Part shown: one piece after another, positions 42,158 to 50,271 of the stretch
How positions within the stretch are numbered: position 1 is the stretch's first letter
Layout: each line of letters starts with the position of its first letter
Assembly (NCBI GenBank): GCA_963781555.1
Contig: CAWAGB010000006.1
Location: 558,001-622,000 of the forward strand
Source of the DNA: JAICQM01 sp963781555
GTDB taxonomy: Bacteria > Chloroflexota > Limnocylindria > QHBO01
DNA: 64,000 bases
Direction: 5' to 3'
Program-made: the position numbers and the translations under genes
Notes under the pieces: model-generated
What the model was told of the DNA's origin: nothing
The model's input: only the letters and a program-made list of their open reading frames with translations
Databases searched by the model: none

Positions 42158-42826
42158 TCAGCCGACCGGCGCGTCGACGGCGTGCAGCAGCCGCCACCCG
42201 GCCACCGACACGGCCACCGCACTTCCCACGATGACCGCGCCGGCGATGAGCGACACCTCATACCAGAACGCCTCGGGAAAGAAGCGGATCAGCATCGAGT
42301 CGGGTCCGAAGAGGTACGTACCCTCGCGGAAGAAGAGCTGGTGGAAAGCGATGAAGGCGGCATCGAAGGCCACGGCGAAGACGATGGCCGCGACGACGGC
42401 AAGCGTCCCGACCAATCCCGCACCCGCCAGCAGGCCGGCGCCGATCGACCGCGGTCGGCCGCGCAGCGCCCGGCCCGCGAGCAGTCCGGCGACGATGGCC
42501 AGGAGGGCGATCAGGCCCAGCAGCCGCACCAGCCCACCGACATCCGCCATGTGGCTGCGCTCGGATGTATCGAGGACCGCCGGTCCCCCTTCCACGAGGC
42601 GCACCACGAAGTCGCCGCCGGTCCACAGGTCGAGCAGGATCTTGCCGGTCGCCGCGTCGACCTGCGGCTGCGAGGCACCCAGCAAGAGGGCCGCCCCGGC
42701 GCGCTGCTGCTCGAGCGACACGAACCACGGGTTGAAGAGGATCAGCGGGCCGACGAGGGCCACCAGCAGCGCGGTCGCCACGGCCAGGACGGCCACCGCG
42801 ACCCGCGGCTGCCGGCTCATGGGCAC
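42158..42826 (-). CDS. DUF1461 (TIGR01906) integral membrane protein
   Basis: A 222-residue protein with four membrane segments. The region between helices 3 and 4, F-H-Q-L-F-F-R-E-G-T-Y-L-F then R-F-F-P-E-A-F-W, is the signature of the DUF1461/TIGR01906 family. An extracytoplasmic domain lies between helices 1 and 2 (about residues 35-95). Function unknown. The start is GTG at 42826 or the ATG two codons later. It follows the holin-like gene by 16 bp. Confidence 0.85.
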   Translation of the reverse strand: MPMSRQPRVAVAVLAVATALLVALVGPLILFNPWFVSLEQQRAGAALLLGASQPQVDAATGKILLDLWTGGDFVVRLVEGGPAVLDTSERSHMADVGGLVRLLGLIALLAIVAGLLAGRALRGRPRSIGAGLLAGAGLVGTLAVVAAIVFAVAFDAAFIAFHQLFFREGTYLFGPDSMLIRFFPEAFWYEVSLIAGAVIVGSAVAVSVAGWRLLHAVDAPVG

Positions 42827-42842
42827 CCGGTGCGCCGGAGGG

Positions 42843-43217
42843 TCAGAGGGCGAGCCGGGTGGCGCCCAGCACCACGCTCAGCAGCAGGCCGACCAGGGCG
42901 ACGACGATGGCGCCGAGGAAGGCGGCGCCGAAATCGGCGACCGTGAACCCGAGTGCGAGCTCGCTCGAGATGGCACTCACCAGCAGGAGCATCAGCGCGT
43001 TGATCACGAGCAGGAAAAGGCCCATCGTCATCAGCGAGATGGGCAGCGTCAGGATGCGCAGGATCGGCTTGATGTACGTGTTCACCAGGCTGAATGCCAG
43101 GGCCACGATGAGCAGCTTCCACCACTCGCCGGTGAAGCTGATGCCGGGCACGATCTGCGTGGCGACCCAGAGCGCGGCGGCATTGACCGCGATCTGAAGG
43201 AGGCGCTTGCTGTCCAT
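42843..43217 (-). CDS. Phage holin family (PF04020) four-helix membrane protein
   Basis: This 124-residue protein has four membrane helices and the family pattern N-T-Y-I-K-P-I-L-R-I-L-T-L-P-I-S and G-L-F-L-L-V-I-N-A-L-M-L. The family name comes from weak similarity to holins; chromosomal members have no proven lytic role and nothing phage-like surrounds this one. TACCCT ends 6 nt before the ATG, so it seems leaderless. Confidence 0.88.
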   Translation of the reverse strand: MDSKRLLQIAVNAAALWVATQIVPGISFTGEWWKLLIVALAFSLVNTYIKPILRILTLPISLMTMGLFLLVINALMLLLVSAISSELALGFTVADFGAAFLGAIVVALVGLLLSVVLGATRLAL

Positions 43218-43223
43218 GCCGAC

Positions 43224-43229
43224 AGGGTA
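43224..43229 (-). promoter_or_regulatory. -10 element of leaderless holin-family gene
   Basis: On the minus strand TACCCT ends 6 nt before the ATG at 43217. Confidence 0.5.
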
Positions 43230-43268
43230 GCCGATCGGTCGCGGAATCGGCGCGGCAGGGAACGGTGG

Positions 43269-43342
43269 TCGGGGTGGCCGGACTCGAACCGGCGACCTCT
43301 AGTCCCCCAGACTAGTGCGCTAACCAACTGCGCTACACCCCG
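43269..43342 (-). tRNA. tRNA-Pro (anticodon GGG)
   Basis: The 74-nt cloverleaf has acceptor CGGGGTG/CACCCCG, D arm GCGC...GCGC, anticodon stem CTAGT/ACTAG with loop CTGGGGG (anticodon GGG), and T arm GCCGG-TTCGAGT-CCGGC. The discriminator is A and CCA is not encoded. It reads Pro CCC and CCU. Confidence 0.95.
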
Positions 43343-43376
43343 CCGGACGGGCGAAAGTATAGCCCGATGCGGCCCG

Positions 43377-44378
43377 TCAGCCGCTGAGCTCGTCCTTGCG
43401 CTCGCGCGACATGAGGCTTGCCACCGCCTCCAGGGGTGAACGCCCCTCGTGGACGACGGCACGCACCTGCTCGGCTATCGGCAGCTCGGTTGCGTGCTGC
43501 GCGGCCAGCTCCAGCGCCCCGGCGACCGTGAAGATTCCCTCGGCCACGCCGGCCAGCTGGACGCGCGCCTCTGGCCAGCTGAGGCCGCCCGCGATGAGCT
43601 CGCCCGCGCGCCGATTGCGCGACAGCGGCGACATGCAGGTCGCAATCAGGTCTCCCACCCCGGCCAGGCCGGCGAACGTGCCGGGGTGCGCGCCGGCGGC
43701 CACGCCCAGGCGGGTCATCTCGGCCAGCCCGCGGGTGATGATCCCCGCCTTGGCGCTGTCACCGAAGCCGAGGCCGTCCACCATGCCGGCCGCCAGAGCG
43801 ACGATGTTCTTCAGCGCGCCAGCGAGCTCCACCCCGACGACGTCCGGATTCGTGTACACGCGGAACGTGTCGCGGCCAATGAGCCCGGCCAGGTCGGCGG
43901 CAAGGTCCGCGTCCTCGGCCGCGATGACGGACCCGGCCGGCTTGCCGGCCGCGATCTCGCGGGCCAGGTTGGGGCCGGAGAGGACGGCCACCGCGCGCCC
44001 CGGCAGCTCGGCGGCAATGACCTCGCTCATTCGGGCGTGGGTGTGCTCCTCGATACCCTTCACCAGCGACAGGATCGGCACGCCCGGATGCAGGACGGGC
44101 GCCAGGCGGCGCAGCGTTTCGCGGAGGTGGGAGGACGGCACGGCCGCCAGGTAGACGCGGTAGGGCTCGGCGAGGTGCGTGTCGTCGGTTGCCACGCGCA
44201 GGTTGGGTGGAAAGGTCACTCCCGGCAGGTAGCGCGCGTTCTCGCGGCCGTGGGCCAGGCGCTCAGCAGATTCGGTGGCGTGGGTCCACAGCGTGACTGG
44301 CCGCTGCGCGTCGGCGAGCTGGACCGCGAGGGTCGTCCCCCATGCTCCCGCGCCGATGACCCCGACCTGGTCGCTCAT
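43377..44378 (-). CDS. gpsA: Glycerol-3-phosphate dehydrogenase [NAD(P)+]
   Basis: The 333-residue enzyme makes sn-glycerol 3-phosphate for phospholipid synthesis. It has the Rossmann motif V-G-V-I-G-A-G-A-W-G-T-T-L-A, S-L-V-K-G-I-E, the catalytic Lys in A-L-K-N-I-V-A-L-A-A-G, and G-L-A-G-V-G-D-L. The ATG at 44378 lies 5 bp after the der stop, and der-gpsA is a widely conserved pair. plsC, which uses its downstream product, is 4 kb away. Confidence 0.96.
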   Translation of the reverse strand: MSDQVGVIGAGAWGTTLAVQLADAQRPVTLWTHATESAERLAHGRENARYLPGVTFPPNLRVATDDTHLAEPYRVYLAAVPSSHLRETLRRLAPVLHPGVPILSLVKGIEEHTHARMSEVIAAELPGRAVAVLSGPNLAREIAAGKPAGSVIAAEDADLAADLAGLIGRDTFRVYTNPDVVGVELAGALKNIVALAAGMVDGLGFGDSAKAGIITRGLAEMTRLGVAAGAHPGTFAGLAGVGDLIATCMSPLSRNRRAGELIAGGLSWPEARVQLAGVAEGIFTVAGALELAAQHATELPIAEQVRAVVHEGRSPLEAVASLMSRERKDELSG

Positions 44379-44383
44379 CGGTC

Positions 44384-45802
44384 TCAGCGGCGCTTCGTCG
44401 AGCGCTTGCGCGGCTTGGACGTGCGGCGCGCGTCCTCCTCCGAGGCGCGCTCGCGGAAGATGAGCTTGATGGGCGTACCCAGGAAGCCCCACTGCTCGCG
44501 AATGCGGTTCTCCAGGTAGCGCTTGTAGCTGAAGTGGATGAGCGTCGGGTCGTTGGCGAACACGACGAAGGTCGGCGGTCCGACTGCCACCTGGGTGGCG
44601 TAGAAGATCTTCGGCAGGCGGTTGCGGACATGGGCCGGCGGATGGTCGCGCACGGCGTCCATCACCAGCCGGTTGAGCTCGCCGGTCGGCACGCGCCGGT
44701 AGCGCTCCTCGGCGACGGTGCGCGCCTCGCGCAGGATGCGCTCGACCCGCTGCCCGGTGAGCGCGGAGGCGAAGACGATGTCGGCCCACGCCAGGTACGG
44801 CGCATCGCGGCGCAGGCGCTTCAGCCAGCGGTCGGCGGTGAACTCGTCCTTCTCGACCGCGTCCCACTTGTTGATGACCAGCACGACCCCCCGTCCCGCC
44901 TCCAGGACGTAGCCGACCACGTGCGCGTCCTGCGCCGTGTAGCCCTCGGTGGCATCCGTCATGACGATCGCCACGTCGGCGCGGTCGATGGCCTTCAGGC
45001 TGCGGAGGACCGAGTAGCGCTCGATGCCGCGGTCGATGGAGCCGCGGCGGCGGATCCCGGCCGTGTCGATGAGGGTCATCGGCTCGCCCTCGAGCTGGAT
45101 CTCGGTATCGATCGGGTCGCGGGTCGTGCCGGGCACCGCCGACACGATCATTCGGTCGTGGCCCAGCACCTTGTTGATGAACGTCGACTTGCCCGTGTTG
45201 GGGCGCCCGACGATGGCCACCTTGGGCGGCCCCATCTCCGACTTCGACAGCTCGGCGAGGTCGTCCTCGGAAAGCTCCGGGTTGGGGACCACGTCTGGCG
45301 CCGGCGGCAGGCGGTCGACGATCTCGTCGGCCAGGTCGCCGGTGTTGCGGCCGTGCTGCGCGCTGATGGTGATGGTCGAACCGAAGCCCAGGGCGTAGAA
45401 CTCGGCTCCCTCGTGCTCGCGCCGCGGGTTGTCCGCCTTGTTGATGACCAGCAGCACCGGCTTGGTGGTGCGGCGCAGCCGATCCGCCACTTCGTGGTCG
45501 AGCGGCGCGAGGCCGGCGGCGGCATCCACCACGAAGAGGATCACGTCCGCCTCGTCGATCGCCACCTTCGCCTGGTCCTGGACGCGCTCCTCGATCTCGG
45601 TCCCCGGCTCGAGCTCCAGGCCGCCGGTGTCGACCACCGTGAAGTCGCGGCCGCGCCAGTCGGCAGTGCCGTAGACGCGGTCGCGCGTGGTGCCGGGAAG
45701 GTCCTCGACGATCGCGACCCGCTCGCCGATGAGCCGGTTGAAGAGCGTGGACTTGCCCACGTTGGGGCGGCCGACGATCGCGACGACCGGGAGTGATGGC
45801 AT
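44384..45802 (-). CDS. der: Ribosome biogenesis GTPase Der (EngA)
   Basis: A 472-residue protein with two GTPase domains in tandem (G-R-P-N-V-G-K-S-T near residue 9 and G-R-P-N-T-G-K-S-T near residue 190; N-K-A-D and N-K-W-D base motifs) and a C-terminal KH-like domain, needed for 50S assembly. The Lys/Arg-rich tail is usual. The ATG at 45802 starts M-P-S-L-P-V-V-A-I-V-G. The gene is divergent from the glycosyltransferase with 43 bp between. Confidence 0.97.
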   Translation of the reverse strand: MPSLPVVAIVGRPNVGKSTLFNRLIGERVAIVEDLPGTTRDRVYGTADWRGRDFTVVDTGGLELEPGTEIEERVQDQAKVAIDEADVILFVVDAAAGLAPLDHEVADRLRRTTKPVLLVINKADNPRREHEGAEFYALGFGSTITISAQHGRNTGDLADEIVDRLPPAPDVVPNPELSEDDLAELSKSEMGPPKVAIVGRPNTGKSTFINKVLGHDRMIVSAVPGTTRDPIDTEIQLEGEPMTLIDTAGIRRRGSIDRGIERYSVLRSLKAIDRADVAIVMTDATEGYTAQDAHVVGYVLEAGRGVVLVINKWDAVEKDEFTADRWLKRLRRDAPYLAWADIVFASALTGQRVERILREARTVAEERYRRVPTGELNRLVMDAVRDHPPAHVRNRLPKIFYATQVAVGPPTFVVFANDPTLIHFSYKRYLENRIREQWGFLGTPIKLIFRERASEEDARRTSKPRKRSTKRR

Positions 45803-45812
45803 GGCGTCGGCA

Positions 45813-45818
45813 AGTGTA
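45813..45818 (-). promoter_or_regulatory. Candidate -10 of der
   Basis: On the minus strand TACACT ends 10 nt before the der ATG. The leader would be only about 3-4 nt. Confidence 0.4.
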
Positions 45819-45833
45819 GCCGTGGGCGTCCGG

Positions 45834-45839
45834 TAGCAT
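45834..45839 (+). promoter_or_regulatory. -10 element of leaderless glycosyltransferase gene
   Basis: TAGCAT ends 6 nt before the ATG at 45846, with no Shine-Dalgarno sequence. It lies back to back with the der promoter inside a 43-bp spacer. Confidence 0.6.
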
Positions 45840-45845
45840 CGGATC

Positions 45846-47087
45846 ATGCGCATCGGTATTGCGGCGACCCGGCTGGCCGGGGTCGACGGGGTGACCTTCG
45901 AGACGGTCAAGTGGGAGATCGTGCTCGAGCAGCTGGGTCACGAGATGCGCCTCGTCGCCGGTGACGTCGACGCGCTGCGCCCCAACACGCGCCTCATCCC
46001 GCCGATGCACTTCACCCACCCCCCGGCCATGGAGGTGGCCGGTGCCGCGTTCGACCCCACCGCCGACCGGAGCGAGCTGCGGCGCAAGATCCGCCGCCTC
46101 GCCGACCAGCTGCTGCCGCCGCTGCGCGACTGGGTGACCCGCAACGCGCTCGACGCGATGATCGTGGAGAACGCATGGGCGATCCCCATGCACCTGCCGC
46201 TCGGTGTCGCGCTCCGAGACCTGGCTGCCGAGACCGGGCTGCCGACGATCGGGCATCACCACGACTACTGGTGGGAGCGCGAGCGGTTCGCGACATGCGC
46301 CGTGCCCGAGGTGCTGGCCGCGGCCTTCCCGCCGGACCTGCCGAACGTGCGCCACGTGAGCATCAATTCGCTTGCCGCCGCGCAGCTGCTGGAGCGGCGT
46401 GGCCTCCATTCGACGGTGGTGCCGAACGTCTTCGACTTCGACGGGGCACGGCCGCGGTCCGCGCGGCGCGAGCAGGTGCGTGCGCAGCTCCGCCGCGAGC
46501 TCGGCATGCGGGAGGACGCGCTGCTCGTGGTGCAGCCCACCCGCGTGGTGCCGCGCAAGGGAATCGAGCTGGCGATCGAGCTGGTCGGACGCCTTGCCGA
46601 TCCGAATGCCGTGCTGCTCATCACCAGCCCCGCCGGCGACGAGGGCACCGAGTACCTGGTCACCCTGGAGCGCCTGGCGGACCGGTGGAACGTCCGGCTG
46701 CGCTATGCGGCCGACCGCTTCGCGCCCGACCTCGTCGGCAAGCGGCTCAACCCGGCCCACTCACTGTCGGACGCGTACCTGGCCGCGGACCTCGTCACCT
46801 ACCCCAGCCTGTACGAGGGGTTCGGCAATGCACTGGTGGAGGCGCTCTTCTACGGGACGCCGGTGATGGTCAACCGCTACAGCGTCTACGACGCGGACAT
46901 TCGACCGCTCGGCCTGCGCATGATCGAGATCGACGGCGCGATCACCGATGCCACCGTCGCGGACGTGCGCGACGTCCTCGCCGATCCGGAGCGCCGCACG
47001 AGCGACGCGCGCCACAACTTCCGCATCGGTCGCGAGCACCTCGGCTATGACGTCCTCCGCCGCTCCCTCGCTGAGCTGCTCGCCTAG
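45846..47087 (+). CDS. Family 4 (GT-B) glycosyltransferase
   Basis: This 413-residue retaining GT-B enzyme has N-terminal acceptor-domain features (G-I-A-A-T-R-L-A-G-V-D-G-V and G-H-H-H-D-Y-W-W-E-R), then the donor domain with V-V-Q-P-T-R-V-V-P-R-K-G-I-E and the E-x7-E type motif Y-E-G-F-G-N-A-L-V-E-A. The opening resembles GT4 enzymes annotated as mannosylglucosylglycerate synthases, so a compatible-solute role is possible but unproven. It is an isolated plus-strand gene, apparently leaderless. Confidence 0.85.
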   Translation: MRIGIAATRLAGVDGVTFETVKWEIVLEQLGHEMRLVAGDVDALRPNTRLIPPMHFTHPPAMEVAGAAFDPTADRSELRRKIRRLADQLLPPLRDWVTRNALDAMIVENAWAIPMHLPLGVALRDLAAETGLPTIGHHHDYWWERERFATCAVPEVLAAAFPPDLPNVRHVSINSLAAAQLLERRGLHSTVVPNVFDFDGARPRSARREQVRAQLRRELGMREDALLVVQPTRVVPRKGIELAIELVGRLADPNAVLLITSPAGDEGTEYLVTLERLADRWNVRLRYAADRFAPDLVGKRLNPAHSLSDAYLAADLVTYPSLYEGFGNALVEALFYGTPVMVNRYSVYDADIRPLGLRMIEIDGAITDATVADVRDVLADPERRTSDARHNFRIGREHLGYDVLRRSLAELLA

Positions 47088-47093
47088 CCCGCC

Positions 47094-47981
47094 CTATGCG
47101 GCGGCGACGAGGGCGTAGATCCGATCACGGACCTCCTCGAGGTCGACCTCCGGCGTCGATGTGCCGCCGGTGATCCCGATGCGCGGCTTGTCGCGCAGCC
47201 AGGCGGCGTGCTCGGCGGCCAGCTCGTCGGCATCGGCGACGTGAATCGTCTCCGGCAGGATCTCGCGGCACTTGACCGCCAGCTCCTTCGTGTTGCTGGA
47301 GTTCTTGCCACCCACCACAATCATCGCGTCGACCTCGGCGGCCAGCTTCACCGAATCGTCCTGGCGGGTCAGGGTGACCGGGCAGACGGTGTTCACGACC
47401 CGCAGGTCGTGGCATCGACGCAGGCAGAAGGCCGCGAACTCCTCGAGCTTGTGGGGCAGGATCGTCGACTGGCTGAGGACGCCGATCTTCTTGGTACGTG
47501 GCACGCGCTCCCAGGTGGATCGGTCCATGTCGTCCACCACGACGTGCTTCTCACCGGCGTACGACCGCACGCCCTTCACTTCCGGATGATCCTCGTGACC
47601 GATGATGGCCACGGTGTAGCCGGCCTCGGCCAGCTCCCGCGCGGCCCGCTGCGACTGGAGAACCCAGGTGCAGGTCGCGTCGATGACCTCGAGGTTCTCG
47701 ACCTTGCCGGACAGCTTCTCCATCTCCGTGCGCGGCACGCCGTGGGCGCGGATGACGAGCGTGCCGCCCTCCACCTGGTCGGCGAGATCGGCGGTGCGAA
47801 TGCCGCGGTCGGAGAGATCGGCCTTGATGCCGGGGTTGTGCACGAGCTGGCCGAGGGTGGTGACGTCCTTCCCCTCCTCGCGGGCGTGCTTCGCCTTGTC
47901 GATGGCGAGGCGCACGCCGTAGCAGAAGCCGGCCCGCTCGGCGATGCGGACCTCGGGACGCGTGGGCGCTGCGGTGGTCAT
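47094..47981 (-). CDS. ispH: 4-hydroxy-3-methylbut-2-enyl diphosphate reductase IspH
   Basis: The 295-residue [4Fe-4S] enzyme performs the last step of the MEP isoprenoid pathway. The three cluster cysteines are C20 (A-G-F-C-Y-G-V), C104 (A-T-C-T-W-V) and C200 (T-V-C-P-V-T); other active-site motifs R-A-H-G-V-P and G-H-E-D-H-P-E-V are present. I chose the ATG at 47981 because TAGAAT ends 7 nt upstream; the ATG at 47990 is an alternative. dxs, the first enzyme of the pathway, is at 59-61 kb. Confidence 0.96.
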   Translation of the reverse strand: MTTAAPTRPEVRIAERAGFCYGVRLAIDKAKHAREEGKDVTTLGQLVHNPGIKADLSDRGIRTADLADQVEGGTLVIRAHGVPRTEMEKLSGKVENLEVIDATCTWVLQSQRAARELAEAGYTVAIIGHEDHPEVKGVRSYAGEKHVVVDDMDRSTWERVPRTKKIGVLSQSTILPHKLEEFAAFCLRRCHDLRVVNTVCPVTLTRQDDSVKLAAEVDAMIVVGGKNSSNTKELAVKCREILPETIHVADADELAAEHAAWLRDKPRIGITGGTSTPEVDLEEVRDRIYALVAAA

Positions 47982-47988
47982 CGCTTCC

Positions 47989-47994
47989 ATTCTA
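47989..47994 (-). promoter_or_regulatory. -10 element of leaderless ispH
   Basis: On the minus strand TAGAAT, close to the TATAAT consensus, ends 7 nt before the ATG at 47981. Confidence 0.6.
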
Positions 47995-48018
47995 GGAGGG
48001 ATACGTTCTGGAGGCCGA

Positions 48019-48156
48019 TCCGGACGTTTCCGCCCGGGCAACGTCCGGAGCCCGCGGGCGCGGAATGGGCTCTCCGCTCACCCGCTGTTGCGAACCGTCG
48101 CAACGACCGACCGCTGAGGTCCGGTTCGCTCGCCGGACGTTGCAGGCCTGGCAACG
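48019..48156. repeat. Cluster of inverted repeats between plsC and ispH
   Basis: Three dyads lie in one 179-bp gap. TCCGGACGTT/AACGTCCGGA at 48019-48049 has 10-bp perfect arms and an 11-nt loop. GTTGCGA/TCGCAAC at 48087-48104 has 7-bp arms. CGTTGC/GCAACG lies at about 48138-48156. GCAACGTCCGG (48038) recurs inverted at 48133-48143. The cluster lies upstream of the ispH -10 box and downstream of the plsC stop, so it may act as terminator, operator or REP-like element. Confidence 0.55.
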
Positions 48157-48169
48157 CGCCGCACGGCGC

Positions 48170-48817
48170 TCAGCCCCAGCGACCTCGCTGGCGGGGCGGC
48201 AGGAGCGCGGCGATCTCGCGCATGATCCGATCCGTCCCTGCCGCCAGCGCGGTACGGTCGAGGCGTCCATCTGGCTGATGCTCGAGCGTGAACGGCTCCC
48301 CGATGCGGATGGTCATGTGCGACCGCTTCGGAATGCGCGCGCGTCCCGGGAAGAGTCGCTGGCTGCCGGCGATGCCCACCGGCAGCAGTGGCGCGCCCGA
48401 GCGCATGGCGAGCAGCGTCGCGCCACCCTTCGCCTCGCTGAGCTGTCCGTCGCGCGAGCGGGTGCCCTCCGGGAAGATGGCGATCGGCTCACCGGCGGCG
48501 AGCGTTGCGAGGGCGATCCGCTGCGACGCGCGGTCCCCCTCCCCGCGGCGCACGAAGAACGTGCCCGACTGCGCGGCCAGCCAGCCGATGACCGGCCAGC
48601 GGCGCATCTCGTCCTTGGCCATGAAGTGCACCACCCGACCGTGACGGCGGCCGAGTGCCCAGCCGAGGATCGGCGGGTCGGCCAGCGAGCAGTGGTTCGA
48701 GACGAGGATGTAGGCGCCGTCGGGCATGTGCTCGTCCCCCTCGATGGTGGCGCCACCCACGAGCGACACCAGCCAGCCGGTGATCGTGGCGCCCGGGCCG
48801 AAGAACCAGGTGCTCAT
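48170..48817 (-). CDS. plsC: 1-acyl-sn-glycerol-3-phosphate acyltransferase
   Basis: The 215-residue PlsC-type acyltransferase makes phosphatidic acid at the membrane. The catalytic N-H-x4-D motif (V-S-N-H-C-S-L-A-D) is near residue 40, F-F-V-R-R near 86 and the glycerophosphate site F-P-E-G-T-R-S near 113. The ATG at 48817 overlaps the rluB-cmk stop by 4 bp. cmk-plsC adjacency is common in Gram-positive bacteria. Confidence 0.93.
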   Translation of the reverse strand: MSTWFFGPGATITGWLVSLVGGATIEGDEHMPDGAYILVSNHCSLADPPILGWALGRRHGRVVHFMAKDEMRRWPVIGWLAAQSGTFFVRRGEGDRASQRIALATLAAGEPIAIFPEGTRSRDGQLSEAKGGATLLAMRSGAPLLPVGIAGSQRLFPGRARIPKRSHMTIRIGEPFTLEHQPDGRLDRTALAAGTDRIMREIAALLPPRQRGRWG

Positions 48818-50271
48818 GCGGGCCGCCCGCGTCGTGCCGGCAGGGCGGCGACGATGGCCTCGACGCACGCCTCCACGTCCATGTCACCGGTGTCGATTAC
48901 CAGCGCATCCGCCGCGCGGCGCAACGGGGCCACGGCACGCCCGGAATCGGCGGCGTCACGGCGCTCGATCTCCTCGAGGTAGCGGGCGGTGCGCTCCGGG
49001 TCCCCCATCTCGCCGGCGCGGCGCGCGGCGCGCACCTGCGCGGAGGCGGTCAGGAAGACCTTGAGGGTCGCATCGGGCAGCACCACGGTCGCGATGTCGC
49101 GGCCGACCATCACGGTGGTGCCTCGTTTCGCGGCGGCGCGCTGCACGGCGAGCATCGCGTCCCGCACCTCCGGATGCGCCGATACCGTGCTCACCCCACG
49201 ATCGACGCGCGGAGTGCGCACGAGGTCGGTCACGTCGCGTCGGTTGAGGAGCACGGTCTCGCGCCGCCCGACCTGCGCCGCGGACGGCTTGCGGACCGCG
49301 ATCTGCGCCCGTCGCGCCAGGTCGCCCAGCGCGGCGCCATCGGCCAGGTCGAGGTCGTCGTCGAGCGCCGCCAGGGTGAGCGCGCGGTACATGAGCCCCG
49401 TGTCGACGAACGTGGCACCGATGCGCTGCGCAACCGCGTAGCCGACGGTGCTCTTGCCGCTCCCTGACGGCCCGTCGATGGCGATGGTGAGATGCGTCCC
49501 CCGCCGCGTCGCGGCCGGAGGCGGCGTCCCCACCCCGGCCAGCATGGCCACCTCATCGGCGCGCAGGACGCGCCAGTCCCCCACCCGCAGCCCGTTGATG
49601 GCCAGGCTGCCGATCCTCGTCCGCACCAGGCGCTGCACGCGATGGCCGAGCGCGGCGAACAGGCGCCGCACCTCGCGTTTGCGCCCCTCGCCGACGCGCA
49701 CCCGCACCCACGTCCCGCGCTCGCCGTGGCCGCGCGCCACCTCGCGCGGCGGATCGGTACGCTCGGCGCTCAGCAGGCGTCCGGGGCCGTCGTCGAGCTC
49801 GACGCCCTCGAGCAGCTCGTCGATCTCCTCCTGGGTCGGCAGGTCGGCGAGCAGGACGGCGTACTCGCGCTCGACGCCGTAGCGCGGATGCAGCACCCGG
49901 TTGGCCCACTCCCCGTCGTTGGTCAGGATCATCAGCCCCTCCGACTCGGCGTCGAGGCGGCCGGCGGGCCAGAGGCGTCCGCGGTGCTCCTGCATCGGGA
50001 CCAGGTCGATGACCGAGCGCCGGCCACGCTCGTTGCGGCTCGAGGACAGCATCTCCGGCGGCTTGTGGACCGCGAAGTGAACCGATGCCTCCGGCGCCCC
50101 GATCGGTCGCCCGTCCAGCTCCACCCGGTCGGTCGTCGGGTCGGCCTTCTCGCCGAGGGTCGCGACCTTGCCATTGACCCGCACCCGGCCCGCGGCGATG
50201 AGCTCCTCGGCCCCGCGCCGCGAGGCGACCCCCGCTGCGGCCAGCACCTTCTGGATCCGCTCAGCCGGCAT
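48814..50271 (-). CDS. cmk: Fusion protein: RluB-type rRNA pseudouridine synthase + cytidylate kinase
   Basis: A single 485-residue frame joins two enzymes. Residues about 1-245 are an RsuA/RluB pseudouridine synthase: S4 domain at the start, catalytic Asp in A-G-R-L-D-A-E-S-E-G-L, and the E-R-E-Y and R-E-V-R-R-L-F motifs. Residues about 258-480 are CMP kinase: P-loop G-P-S-G-S-G-K-S-T, D-T-G-L-M-Y-R-A-L-T and G-R-D-I-A-T-V-V-L-P-D-A. The linker is about 10 residues. The genes are separate neighbours in most bacteria. It overlaps scpB by 11 bp. Confidence 0.93.
   Translation of the reverse strand: MPAERIQKVLAAAGVASRRGAEELIAAGRVRVNGKVATLGEKADPTTDRVELDGRPIGAPEASVHFAVHKPPEMLSSSRNERGRRSVIDLVPMQEHRGRLWPAGRLDAESEGLMILTNDGEWANRVLHPRYGVEREYAVLLADLPTQEEIDELLEGVELDDGPGRLLSAERTDPPREVARGHGERGTWVRVRVGEGRKREVRRLFAALGHRVQRLVRTRIGSLAINGLRVGDWRVLRADEVAMLAGVGTPPPAATRRGTHLTIAIDGPSGSGKSTVGYAVAQRIGATFVDTGLMYRALTLAALDDDLDLADGAALGDLARRAQIAVRKPSAAQVGRRETVLLNRRDVTDLVRTPRVDRGVSTVSAHPEVRDAMLAVQRAAAKRGTTVMVGRDIATVVLPDATLKVFLTASAQVRAARRAGEMGDPERTARYLEEIERRDAADSGRAVAPLRRAADALVIDTGDMDVEACVEAIVAALPARRGRPA

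Noticed and set aside
42843..43217. Prophage remnant because of a 'phage holin family' protein
   Set aside because: PF04020 proteins are common chromosomal membrane proteins, and no lysin, capsid, terminase or integrase is nearby.
43377..46760. 1127-codon minus-strand frame around gpsA and upstream
   Set aside because: Only its last third (gpsA from 44378) is a real protein; upstream of that it is an alternative frame of der and an antisense of the glycosyltransferase.
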